Source of the DNA: Castanea sativa
Lineage: Eukaryota > Streptophyta > Magnoliopsida > Fagales > Fagaceae
DNA length: 64,000 nucleotides
Assembly (NCBI RefSeq): GCF_040712315.1
Contig: NC_134015.1
Location: 10,002,945-10,066,944, forward strand
Reading direction: 5' to 3'
Positions 11,863 to 23,277 of the stretch are shown here, piece by piece. Position numbers and translations under genes: made by a program. The notes beneath the pieces are model-generated. The model made no database searches. It worked only from the letters and a program-made list of their open reading frames with translations, and was not told the origin of the DNA. Numbering within the stretch: the first letter of the stretch is position 1; each line of letters starts with the position of its first letter.

Positions 11863-12237
11863 GAGCATTAGTATTGGGTCTCTCATACGTCATATGTAGG
11901 TGAAATTTAGCAGTAAAGTCTGAAAAATCCACGTTACCCCGTCTTGCAATTGCAAAAAAAATTTCAATGGTGCTACAATTCTATCCTAAATGTAGGATGA
12001 CACTATAGCAAAAATTGTATAATGTTTATTATATTTTATTGGGTAGGATGGCACTCTAGCATTGTAGCAAGTTTGAATTATATTATTTTATTGGGTAGTA
12101 TATAATTATTTTAATAAATTGAATAGAAAAATAAAAGTTGGATGTTAGATGTGTTGTAAAATAGTATGATATAAATGATAGAGTAGATTTTGAGACGATA
12201 AAATAAATTTTTTTGTAAAAATCGGATATGAATGCTC
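11863..12237. mobile_element. Tourist-like MITE (375 bp, TTA target duplication)
   Basis: Terminal inverted repeats are GAGCATTAGTATTGGG on the left and, in reverse complement, GAGCATTCATATCCGA on the right. Flanks are TTA at 11860-11862 and 12238-12240. The equivalent place in AMI1 unit 2 lacks the insertion, which confirms it as a discrete insertion. TTA duplications fit PIF/Harbinger. No coding capacity. Confidence 0.82.
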
Positions 12238-12990
12238 TTAGTCGCTCAATCATTACTCATTTTCTCTTCTTTCTCACAGTGATTAGAGATCAAATTTGTC
12301 AGTTTTAAAAAGTCTTAAATTTGACTGGCATTAACTCAAATACCAAAGATATTAACTGTATTTTACTATAATTAAAAAGTTTGTTAAACTAAAATCTACC
12401 TCATTTCAAATCTTCTTCATTTAGTTATTTCCTTGTTAGATTGGATTTTACAAATATAATAGTGTACAGTCTCCAATACATACGGGATACAACAGTTACA
12501 CTTAAGAACATTGGTAAGAATCATTTTAATACGTTGATAATTAGGGTTAGAGTGAATTGAGCTCTATATATTTTAGTTGAAAATATAAAAAAGTATAAGC
12601 GTGCCTCCGTAATTTATAATTTGATTGGCGACTATTTCGAAAAATGTGTAGTAAAAAAAAGTTGAAAGATCTTACCCTTTGAAAAAACACACCTTTTTAA
12701 GTGTATTTGGACATTGTGTATTTGCACACAGTATGTGCAATAAATACTGCCCTTCTACCCTTTAGCTATTTCGGACTGTAAATAATACCTTGGTATTTCA
12801 AATTGAAAAGAATGAGAGGGCAAAGATTGAGACGTGAACAAGGATTTTTTTAGAGCAACCACATCCATAGCTTCAGATGTTTCAATCATGCAGGGATATC
12901 CTCCATCTATGATAAGGTGGCCCACATAAAAATAAATTAATAAATAAATAAAACAAGGAGAAAACACTCATCGAATTCGGGTATGACAAC
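12238..12990. other. Upstream region of AMI1 unit 1 and unit 1/unit 2 junction
   Basis: Sequence to about 12850 aligns with the upstream region of AMI1 copy 2 (19140-19579 and 23278-23380). From about 12853 a MITE end begins (GAGCAACCACATCCATAG). The join to unit 2 falls between about 12880 and 12975, near an (AAAT)n stretch. No gene is seen. Confidence 0.6.
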
Positions 12991-13404
12991 ACAGACTCTT
13001 ATCCATGGATGGTAAGACAAAACACTCATCAAATCAGTTCTTTTGCCAATGCAAAACTACCACATGGAAACCACTTAATTCCTGCCAATGTAATGGACCG
13101 CATTGCAACAAGCCCTTAGAAATTATTTTTGGGGAGACACTGAGCATCCAAAACACATACATCTCATCTCCTGGGAAACTATCACCAGATCAAAGCAACA
13201 GGGAGGAATGATCCTGGATGTGACTGCTTTATGTTTACATAAACATGAGTTCGTTTTTAGATACATCAATAGCATACAAAGTTGTCAATACTAGCCATCT
13301 TATTCAATGCCTCCAATCTTTGTCCAAGTTATACTATCTTATCTCCGGTATTAAATTATAAACTGGGATAAGTAATTGTTTTAAATCTAAATCTATTATC
13401 AAAA
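12975..13404 (+). pseudogene. Duplicated LINE reverse transcriptase tail (unit 2)
   Basis: Nearly identical to 7025-7448. It encodes QALRNYFWGD, HIHLISWETITRSKQQGG and VTALCLHKHE in broken frames. Because it sits in the same place relative to AMI1 copy 2 as the first copy does to copy 1, it marks one end of the segmental duplication rather than a new insertion. Confidence 0.8.
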
Positions 13405-13412
13405 GGTATACG

Positions 13413-14278
13413 CAGGGCTGGCTCAAGCGTTTTGGAGGTCTAAGGCGAATTCTTCAAATGGGGCTTTATGCCTTTATGTTATCACTTAAATAATATTTAA
13501 CTAGCATTTTATATAATAATTTTTTTAAAATCCATTCTTTTTACTTTTTAATATGATTTTTTTTATTTGAGAAAATGCTAAAGTTATAACAAATTTTACT
13601 ACAAACCTATGTTGTAATGAATGTGATCAATGACGTGAGGCTTACAAAAATACTAGAAATATTATAAAATTTACAACATGAGAATTGCAAAAATATATTA
13701 CCAATCACAAATATTCAATAAAAAATACATTCAATAGTTTGTTGAAATTCATCTATCATATTCATTGTCACTTCAAATTATAAAAAATATAGAGACCACC
13801 ACGCACCACTGGTGCAGTGATCACTCCACAAGTATAAATTCTTGTGGAGTATGGGGGGCAATGACTGAGATATAAGTTTCTAGAAAAGAGTTTCGCACAC
13901 ATATACACTTAGATTATGTTAGAGTAAAATTTTTATTTTGTATAAAAATAATTAAATAAATACAAGTTATGTAGTAGTATTTATAGTATTTTTAACAATT
14001 TTCTCTTCGATTTACTTGTGATTAGTAACACGTCTATTTGTAAGATCTATTTGTAAGACCTATTTATTTTAATTTATCTTATCTTTGTCTCTAACATTAC
14101 TTAATTTTTTGAGCTTTCTTAATAGTGAAAAAAAAAATATAAACTAAAATATTTTAATATCTCCCAAAAATATTTATCTATAAAAAAATAAAAAAAAATT
14201 GCTCCCACATTTGGGGCCTTCTGTAGTAAGGGGGCCCTAGGTGATGGCCAAATTGGCCTAACCCTAGGGCCAGCCCTG
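13413..14278. mobile_element. Non-autonomous hAT-like element (866 bp)
   Basis: Ends are CAGGGCTGGCTC on the left and, in reverse complement, CAGGGCTGGCCC on the right. Flanking 8-mers are GGTATACG (13405-13412) and GGTATATC (14279-14286). Unit 1 has the empty site AGTATATC at 7449-7456, so boundaries and target size are well supported. CAGGG ends with 8-bp duplications fit the hAT superfamily. There is no transposase frame; the interior is AT-rich. Confidence 0.85.
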
Positions 14279-14554
14279 GGTATATCTAGCGCAAAATTCC
14301 TTGATCGTCTCAAACCGAAGATAAAACTGGAGAAAGGTCTGGCTATGAAGTATAATCCATTGAGTTGGAAATAGCACAATATATTGACGATGATCAAGTA
14401 GTTATTAGTTACATTACAGAGTCACTTGGAGAATTAAAGTGTTTTGGGATTAAATGGCCTCTGTGGCACCAAAGTGCAAGCAGAAAGCCCTATCCCAATT
14501 TTATTTCTTTGAGTAGGATCTAACACTTACATTAAAACATTAGGGAGAGAGAAT

Positions 14555-14773
14555 TCAGTAACCCTTTTTCTCAGCAATGCCAGCCTCTTCTTGGATATTT
14601 TTGTACAGAGACTCAACAAGATGAAGCAGGAACCCATCTGAGCCATGTTTCGCCAACAAGGAAATTGACACAGGAAGATTATCATACAGCCCTAGTGGTA
14701 TGCTCACCTGTAGATATGCAGAAACAAAGGTCTTAAAACAAACAAGGAAAAAGAAAGAACGTCATGCCTCACA

Positions 14774-14818
<45 letters not shown>

Positions 14819-15239
14819 TTGGCAGAATCCAGATAATCCAGCAATTGACAGCAAGCTAAAAGCCTTGACTAAAAGAGCTTCTAATTGAATTGGATCACAT
14901 TGTAGTTTTGGTGGAGGCTCTAAAACCGTGGGATATGCCAGGACACCACAATCCTGAAAAATCGTCATCCAGAAGAGTAACTCAAGATAGTGGAAAGTTG
15001 AATTCATTTATCAGAGATGATATCACTTCCTTTAGCTGCTACAGGTTGTTAGTGAGAGAAAAAGAAAAGAGATGCAGATATGGTGCTCTATACTTCCTAA
15101 AATTTACTCAATTTTGAAATACAAACATGTCATAACTATATGCAACTTTCACTACCCTCACCACTTTTCAAAAATTTTAAACTCCCGTTAGTACTTGTAG
15201 AAAGAATATGACTACAACTGTAATGGAAAACACCAGTCA

Positions 15240-15277
<38 letters not shown>

Positions 15278-18018
15278 TTTTTGACAAAGAAAAAAGAAAA
15301 AAGCAACATATGTAATTTGTTTAAAACAATCTGTAATTCTTGAAGAAAATAATTTCACTTTCACTTTGGGATGCATTTCCCAGAAATAGGCCTGATATTC
15401 CATCTTGTTTGTGTCAATAGCATGAAAACACTTACCTTTTTTCTTTTTCAAATTGTGTTTCACACATAAATAAATTGAAGCTAAATAGACTGAACAACTG
15501 CAATCACATCACTCCTAGTTCTGAAATTTGAATTAGAGAGAATTTGATTGAGATGTGTTTATAAGATAAAAAGATTAAAAGAACAAATGTCTAAGTGAAG
15601 AAATTAATTTTTAATGCATACAAATTATCTTTTACTTTTTAGTGCCTCTTTTGCCTCGAGGGTGTTTCTCTTTATGGAAGATGAGGGTGTGTCCTATAGA
15701 GGCATACAAGCACATATTGTCATCTCATAGACACATCCACGATCACATATTAAGCACCAAGCTTATTTAAAAAAAAAAAAATAATTGTGGGATTATGGGA
15801 TTTCCATATTGACGATCCTAGTTTTGTTAAAACATTCAGCAGCATAGGAAAAGAGAGATTACCCCAAGAAGAGCATTAAGAGCAGCACGTAGTTCAGTCC
15901 TTACAGAGTGACAGACATCCACTTTTTCATCTGTTGTCCTAACGGCTTCCCATATCCTTTCTGACATTCCAGGACCCAAATTAGGTTTGACAGTACTGAC
16001 CCATTCACCATGGAGTTTCTTGAATTCATACCTAAGCTTTGCAAAATTAGTAAGTTCAGGAACCAATGTTTATATAAGAACAGTATTTCTATCTAGAAAG
16101 ATAAACACCAATATCACAGTTATCATTCAAGTCGTTTGAATCAATTAAGATACTGAAAATCAGCACCTTTGAAGCAGCCGCATGGCACTTGAACAGGCTG
16201 TCAAAGATGGTATATTGTGCTCTTGATCTGCAGTTTCCTCAGTCATAAATTGTTTTAAACTTGGAACTTTTTCCTTGACATAGTCCCCAAGGATTGCGTG
16301 CTTTACAAGATCACCTGCATTATTTGTGAAAAGCATGATGCGACATCTCATTCAGTGAAAAAAATACTTGTGCAAACATGGATGTGTTTGGAAACAGAAA
16401 AACAATGAAACAATACTATATGGCATAAAATTGATAAAGATCTAAGCTTTCTCTCTTTCTCTCTGTAGCATTTGAGAGGTCTCATTTGCCACATGATTAA
16501 GAAGACACTCTAGTAAATTACCATCTTTTTTAGGGTGATACTGCATAAATCCACTCTAGACAGGACTTTTGTAATTAAAATTCTAACAAAACAAGATTGA
16601 ATTATTTCAAATCTATATGATGTACGAACTTGTCCCACATATAGAACTATACAACCAACAAATTTATATAGTCAATGCACTAACCTCCAAAGAGCTTGTT
16701 CACTGATTTAAAAAGCGGTTCAGTAAGACGATGACTTGGAATGGCTGAAAGCTGGAAACAATCTTCAGCAATAATTATCTGGGAGGGATTGACAGGATCC
16801 ACATCAGGTAATTGCATTAGTACTCGTCCAACTCTGTTCAAAATCACAGGATCCCTAGCAAACCATCCTGGATGAGAAATTGGTGTTAGAAAAAAGTATA
16901 TGCCATTAAAAGGACCAAATAGATGAGGAATCACTAATCACACTATTAAACAAAATAGAAGCAATTTTGGTCATTCGACATTGAGGAAAAACTCAAAAAA
17001 ACAGAAGTTTCTTGTTGCATCATTGTCTAAACCAATGTACCAATGTCAATAATATCATCACCATATGGCCATACCTTTCAGGTGCAGAGGTGAATTTGTT
17101 TTAGATACACACAATATTAAGTTTAGAAATTTCAAATCAAGCCATCAAATGGTCAGTTCCTTACCCATGCTATCAAAACTCTGTGCCATAGGAATAACTC
17201 CAATTGTAGAAACGACATCATGTGAAGGCCGAAAGCCAAGAATTCCACAGTATGATGCAGGTACTCTTACACTTCCTCCAGTGTCACTTCCTATGATAGA
17301 ACTTTTTGTTTAAATTTGCTGAGGAAAATCCAAGAAACGTGAAAATTGTCCACGAAAGAAACTTGCCTAAGGCAAAATCAACAAGCTTTGCAGCAACAGC
17401 AACTGCTGATCCACTGGAAGATCCTCCAGGTATCCGATCAGGCGCACATGGATTTCTAGGTGTGCCATAATGTATATTTTCTCCTTCTATACTGTGAAAA
17501 ATATGCGGTCCCTTCATTGATATGCCCAACAACTATGATATGAATATTAAAGGGCCCTTTTTTTTTCAAGATGAATAACTAAGTGAGGCCTCAACTATTT
17601 AGTAAGCGATTAGAAACTAGGCAGACATGTATTTTTTCAGTATCATATTTCATGTTCCATGTGAAAAAATTTGTTTAGACCATATGTTATACATAGAGAT
17701 ATGTTGATAATCTTGAATTGAATTGTTATCAATTCCAAAAAAAAAAAAAGTTAATAGATGGTAATCAAGCTATTGATATTTTCAATACTAACCTGTATGC
17801 CATTTCATCCATGACAGTTTTACCAATACATGTAGCACCTGCCCTTAAGACTGACAAAACTGCTGGGGCTGTCGACGTGGCAGCCGGATGAGTCCTTGCC
17901 CAGTCAGGATTTCCAAACCCAGTCACATATCCATCCACATCATATCTGTTTCCAGATAAAAAACTTAAAAGACAAATCTAATACACACGTAACACACACA
18001 ATCTGCAGTCTGCAGACC

Positions 18019-18053
<35 letters not shown>

Positions 18054-18525
18054 CAAAACCAATTGCTGATATTGTTATCCACACACAAAAAACACAAAAT
18101 CACAAACAATAGATGACATTGATGCAGAAGCTTGTACACACAATTGAAGAATATAGATACACAAACTTCAAACTTCAAAAGAGCATGGCTTAAACCCAAT
18201 AGTTAAGATTCATAAAAGACTATCTCACTCTGAATTTTACTGTGCATGATTTTTCACGCACCAATACACTTCAAAATAAAAAATTGGAGAAAGCCCAGTA
18301 GTTAAAAGCAAAAGAAAACAAGTACGAAAGCTTTGAATTTTTGGAGGACAAAGATGAGTGATAGATGGTATAACTGAAAACTAATAAAAGTGAAAGAGTG
18401 TATATTAGGACTGACAAGTCTTTAACGGCAAAGGTGAGTGCACTCAAAGGAAGCTCTTGGGCTGATGGGCTTGGTTGTAGAACGAACTTCTCCATGAACG
18501 CACCATAGTCTGAATCTTTTGCCAT
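14555..18525 (-). CDS. AMI1: AMI1-type amidase (indole-3-acetamide hydrolase), copy 2
   Basis: Nine exons join in frame to 433 residues: 18416-18525, 17793-17945, 17367-17491, 17165-17290, 16685-16867, 16167-16314, 15863-16031, 14819-14953 and 14555-14707. Exon lengths equal those of copy 1, its closest paralogue. Lys35, Ser112 and Ser136 are kept. Intron 3 has a GC donor (GCAAGT). Differences from copy 1 cluster at positions that look conserved: KDL instead of KDI after the catalytic lysine, GSDTGGS instead of GTDTGGS beside the nucleophile, and [10 protein letters not shown] instead of [10 protein letters not shown] in exon 8. The upstream leader ATG is followed at once by TGA, so MAKDSD is the start. 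The frame is intact, but these changes could mean altered activity or weaker constraint. Confidence 0.88.
14781..14816. repeat. (GA)n microsatellite at the intron 8 donor of AMI1 copy 2
   Basis: About 18 GA units end one base before the donor GT complement. On the gene strand the intron reads GTTCTCTCTC and on. It is the counterpart of the compound microsatellite in copy 1. Confidence 0.9.
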
Positions 18526-18780
18526 GTCTGAGCTCTCTCTCTCTCTCTCTCTCTCTCACATCTTTTTAAAGTGGAAAATGTTGCTAAGTAATTATGATAG
18601 AATAGAATTTTTTATTTTAACTTAAAATATAAAATTAAAAGGGTAAAATATAGAAAACATTGTGAGGTTTGGACTAATGTGGTCCAAAACTAATTAATTT
18701 AGTTCCTAAACTCTACTTAATTTAGTTCCTAAACTTTACTTGGTCACTCCAACGTTACTCATTTTCTTATCTTTTTCATA
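18526..18780. promoter_or_regulatory. Promoter-proximal region of AMI1 copy 2
   Basis: On the gene strand a run of about ten GA units lies just upstream of the ATG, preceded by AAAAAGATGTGAG. The same GA-rich leader occurs in copy 1. No convincing TATA box was identified; this is assigned by position only. Confidence 0.35.
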
Positions 18781-19046
18781 GGGTCCGTTTGGATAGAATT
18801 TATTGCTGAAAATTGAAAACTGAAAACTGAAAATACTGTAGCAAAATAATTTTAAAATGTGTGAATAGTACCGCGGGACCCATTTTTAATGAAAAAGTTG
18901 CTGAAAAGTGAAATTTGTGGGTCCGTGAACAGTGCACGAATGCACTGTTCACAGAAGATTGGGTCAACACTTGCGGCTGGAGGAAAAAAAAAAAAAAAAA
19001 AAACTAAAAACGCAAACGCAGCTATAATCTCTATCCAAACGCCACC
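18781..19046. mobile_element. MITE, GGGTCCGTTTGGATA family, copy A
   Basis: Left end GGGTCCGTTTGGATAGA; right end in reverse complement GGTGGCGTTTGGATAGA. Flanked by ATA on both sides (18778-18780, 19047-19049). Unit 1 lacks it. It contains an exact 12-bp inverted repeat, GTGAACAGTGCA, around a 4-base loop at 18925-18952 and a poly-A tract near the right end. A second copy lies at 38249-38518. Confidence 0.82.
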
Positions 19047-19078
19047 ATAGTGTATTCTCTTATCTCATCTCCTTCCTC

Positions 19079-19111
<33 letters not shown>

Positions 19112-19579
19112 TTGTTTCTAAAAAAAAAAAAAAATCAAATATCAAAGATGTTAACTATATTTTACTATAATTAAAAAGTTTTTTAGGCTAAAATTTACTC
19201 CATTTCAAATCTTCTTCATTTAGTTATTTCCTTGTCAAATTGGATTTTACAAATATAAAAGTGTACAATCTCCAATACAAACATTATACAACAGTTACAC
19301 TTAAGAACATTGGTAAGGGTCATTTTAATTAGTTAATAATTAGGGTTGGGGTGAATTGAACTCTTAAGTATTTTAGTTGAAAATACAAAAAAGTACCAAT
19401 TGATTAACAAAACTTTTGAAAGGATAAGCATGCCTCCATCATTCATAATTTGATTAGCGACTATTTTGAAATATGTGTGGTAGGAAAAAGTTGAAAGATC
19501 TTATTCTTTGGAAAAACACACACATTTTAAAGTGTATTTGAACATTGCGTATTTACACACAGTGTATGCAATAAATACT
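19047..19579. other. Upstream flank of AMI1 unit 2
   Basis: Aligns with 12290-12740 of unit 1. Contains (TA)n(TG)n near 19080-19110 and a poly-A run. No gene is seen. The last ten bases (19570-19579) are the left target duplication of the next element. Confidence 0.6.
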
Positions 19580-20259
19580 AGGGTGGCAAAATCTGACATA
19601 ACCTATGAACTCGACACGATTAACCCGTTTATAAACAGGTCATGGGTTGAGGCTAAACGGGTTCGGGTCGTATTCAGGTTGACATGACTAACTTGTTTAA
19701 TAAACGAGTCGTGTTCGTGTTCAACATGCAAACCTGTTTGACCTGTTTAGCTTATAAAATTATTAGATATTTTGATATTATTGCTTAATTAACGGTTGTT
19801 TTTATATGTTTATTACAATATTTATAGTTATAATTATATTTTAATTTTAGATACATGGGAATTGATAAAAATTATATAAATTTTGTATGACCTATTAATC
19901 AAATATATTATAAAATGGGTCATTTGTTTTGACCTCTATATGACTTGTTAATTAAATGAGTTAAACGTGTCGGGTTGGGTCGATCTGTTTAATAAACAGG
20001 TTATGTTCGGGTTGAGGAATCCTAACACGTTTACTAAACAAGTCGGGTTCAGATTGTTCGGGGGCCTTTTTCAGTTGCTTGGCCACGTGTGGTCCTTTGG
20101 AGAGGTGACCTTGCTAGACCCGGGTTCGTTTGGGGAGTTGCTTCCCGGAACTCAACATTGGGCCACGTGGTCCAATGGCTACCGGTGTACTTTTAAGCCT
20201 ACCAAACCATTAAAGCCAAAGTCTAAGAATCATGATAATGATCGAATAAATATACACCA

Positions 20260-20815
20260 TGCGTTTGATATGATAGTTTTGATTAGTAGTTGAAATAAAA
20301 TAGTATTTATTTAAAAGAAAAGTACTCATGTACTTAATGATGTAAATTTAAAAATATGGAAACAAAGTCATTTATCTTCATATGGTTTGTAGCCCAGCTG
20401 TGTAGCATCAGTGAGCCGATAAGATTCCAGCAGAATGCTAGCGGTAGAGGCTAGTTAAGCTTGCCTCTTTTATCATGCATTTAAATGAGTTTAAGCCTTG
20501 GTTAATAGTTGTAATAGCAGTTGGAATAAAATAATATGTATTTAAATGTGAAGTAACTATGTATTCAATTATGTAAATTTAAAGATAAGGAGGCAAAATT
20601 ACTTATCTTTGTATGGTTTGTAGCTCAGCTGTACAGCTTCTATAAGTTGATGTATCCGAGCAGAGTGACCCCAGTGATAGAGAGGCAGTTTGCCATGATA
20701 ACTTCAAGATTGAGGGGGGAAAAATGGGTGCAACTGGAAGGTCAGAGCGTGTGCCTAGCTGTGTGTAGAGGCTGGTTAAGCTTGCCTTCTTATCATGCAC
20801 TTAAATGAGTTTTCC
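20260..20815. repeat. Two direct repeats inside the 3.7-kb element
   Basis: Roughly 20260-20497 and 20498-20815 share GATGTAAATTTAAA or ATTATGTAAATTTAAA, ATGGTTTGTAGC.CAGCTGT, GAGGCT.GTTAAGCTTGCC and TATCATGCA.TTAAATGAG. The second has an extra block in the middle. They are diverged tandem copies. Confidence 0.7.
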
Positions 20816-20855
20816 TCTTGACAATACTTTTTTAGTTATTGTGAAGTTATGAATA

Positions 20856-21042
20856 GTGTTGCCTTTCATGAGAAGGGTTTTTGTATGGAGTATTTGTGCC
20901 TTCTAAGAGAAGGACTTGATGTAAGATGGATTTGTGCCTTCCATGAGAAGGGCTTTGATGTGAGATCTTGGTGCCTTTTAGGAGAAGGGTTTTAGCATTA
21001 AAAGTTTGTGTCTTTCATGAGAAGAGCTTTTAGTATGAGAGA
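20856..21042. repeat. Tandem repeat, 37-40 bp unit, five copies
   Basis: Units start at 20856, 20896, 20934, 20971 and 21008. Each begins GTG(C/T)CTT followed by a form of CATGAGAAGGG(C/T)TTT. They are diverged, and the first-to-last drift shows it is not a recent expansion. Confidence 0.8.
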
Positions 21043-21960
21043 TAGAGAAAAGTATTGATATGTGTTTATGAGCAGCAAAACAGAAGAACTTCAGAGTGAG
21101 AGTATGAGAATGGAGTTTAGAGGAGTGTAGTGAGTCATATGTAATGATGTAGTAAATGTATATGAGATTGTGTAAGAGAAGTGGGGAAAGAGATGTTTTG
21201 TGGGATGTAGCATTTGTAATATGTATGGTATGGAAGTATGAAAGATATAATAGTTGAAGATAGTAAAAATATAAGGTTACAACCGTTGGAGGAGTTGTAG
21301 AGATTGTTTTCCAAGAGGAAAGATTTTGTAAGAGAAGAGTATGGAGATGTGTTTAAGTATTTGGAGATGGGAGCAGTAAGATAGGTCTATTTTCTGAGTA
21401 TGAAGAGTGAGAGAATGAGTATGAGAGTGGTAATAGGGTTGTAGTGTGTTTAACAATGTTGCTGGAATTTACTGCTGAGCTTTTTTGCTGGAGGATAGAT
21501 GAGGGCTTATGAAGGCATTTATGAGCTAAGTGATAAAGAGTTTAGTTCTTGATTTTGAAACTAAAAACTCAGAACTTCATTCAGAGCTTAGGAAGAGAGA
21601 ATAGAGAGGTTTGTGAAAGAGTTCTTCTTCCTTTGGTTGTTCCTTTGAGGTGTTGATGAGGGGTCCTATTTAGCTGAGTTTAAGGGGGTATTTTAGCAAA
21701 GAATATCAGCCAAAATCTGTCCCAAATAGTAATGAATCTTCAGAAAATTCATTTTAAGATTTGGGCAAAAATGGTAAGTTTAGCTTCAAGGTGTTCTTGC
21801 TATTTTGAGTAAGAGTTGCTGGGGGAAAGAGCAGCAGAAAAGGAAGGTATTTTGGCAAGAAAAATATGGTTAGTTTAGTTGGTTTTGGTTTTAACCAAAT
21901 GAGGAAAAAAAGAAGTAATGCCCAGGTTGCTGGGTTAGTTGTTACATCTGCTCTGAAAAA

Positions 21961-22052
21961 GCTATCTCAGCTGTCAGGAAAAGCTGTGACAGCTATCATG
22001 AGACAACTGTCACAGCTGTCATGAGACATTCACACTGTCATGAGACAGCTGT
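21961..22052. repeat. Short repeats of CTGTCATGAGACA with overlapping inverted copies
   Basis: Three near-copies of CTGTCATGAGACA occur with CAGCTGTCA and TGACAGCT segments between them, so the stretch is both directly and inversely repeated and could fold. It lies inside the 3.7-kb element. Confidence 0.65.
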
Positions 22053-23277
22053 TACTTTGGGCAGAAGCAAATGAAGTCAGCTGGGGTGATATTAGACTGC
22101 TAGAGAGGGTATTCATCATTTACTTCATGGATTTGGTTGGAAATGGTAAGATCTCTTTCAAGGGAATCTTGCTATTTTGGGTATAGTAGCTGGCAGCTGG
22201 CAGCTGGGATTTCAGCATTAAATGACTGATGATATCACCTCCAGCCAGGTGTCAAGTGCTGAATACACTGCTGGGGTTTTGCTGGAAATGTTTCCTCTTT
22301 TGGGTGTTTGTGTTTTTGGTGCAAGGTTCCATTACAACACATTTCTAGCAAGTAATAGAAGCATTGGTTGAAAGTTAATGAAGGTTTAGAGATTTAGTTT
22401 AGGTCTCATTGTGCTGTGACATAATCTTGGTGAGCAAGAAGAGTATTAAATGTTCTGTTCTGGCAGCTAGCAGAGAAATATATGGTTTGATTATGGCAGA
22501 CAGCAACTGGGTATGAGAGATATAATGAATATTTTGTATATAGTTGGAGATAAAAGATAGCCAATTAGATTAGGCCATGTGTTTGAGTTGGATTTTAGCT
22601 GAAAGCAGTAATAAGATTTATGTAGAATAATATAATGAACTTTCTAAATTTGTATTGCAACAGTTGGGGATTGAATGAGTAGTTATATTCCCAACAGTTA
22701 GATGGCTGGGAATATTGAGTATGTGTCATGTGATGAATATTAAGCTTTAGGAAAAGAGCAATAGAGAATTTTATCATTTTAAGTGTTATGTGATAACAGA
22801 TGCTTACCATATGTTACCCGTTACACACGGACTCGTCAAAGTTAGGGAGTTAGAGAAGACGCGCCAAGCAACATGTCTCTTTTATCAACTTTAAACCACT
22901 GGAGTTTTACTGAACATATCTTTTGGCCTTCCAAACCACGACTCTCAAAGTTTCCCCAAAGAGACTTATGAGCTTAGATCATAAGTTGAAAATGAGATGA
23001 CGTACCTTGGCTTTTGTTGTCATTTTGTGTGAATATGGGCTCTTGTTGAAGAAGCCAATTGCCATGAGTGTAAGAAATGTGATATGGATCGTGAGCTTTG
23101 ATTCATTGTGTGAGCCCAATTCATATGTTGATGTCGCATGAGTTGCTAATGAAGTAGTGTCACGTGGGGCGAAAAAAGAATTGCCACCCCTAAACATGAA
23201 TAGCTGAATACACATGGCTCGACACGACACGACACGAACCTGCTCGTGAACATGAATTGCCACCCCTAATAAATACT

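Larger units (their letters stand above)
19580..23267. mobile_element. 3.7-kb non-coding element with perfect 10-bp target duplication
   Basis: Left end AGGGTGGCAA; right end in reverse complement AGGGGTGGCAA. AATAAATACT is present exactly at 19570-19579 and 23268-23277, while unit 1 keeps a single copy near 12745, so the boundaries are firm. Short inverted ends with a 10-bp duplication suggest a Mutator-like element. The first 480 bases carry repeated CGTGTCGGGTT and AACGGGTT motifs. A second TTGCCACCCCT end lies 76 bases inside the right end. No transposase was recognised; the interior is repetitive non-coding DNA. Confidence 0.8.

Noticed and set aside
20603..20800. 65-codon minus-strand frame in the 3.7-kb element
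   Set aside because: Lies across a repeated non-coding segment and resembles no protein.
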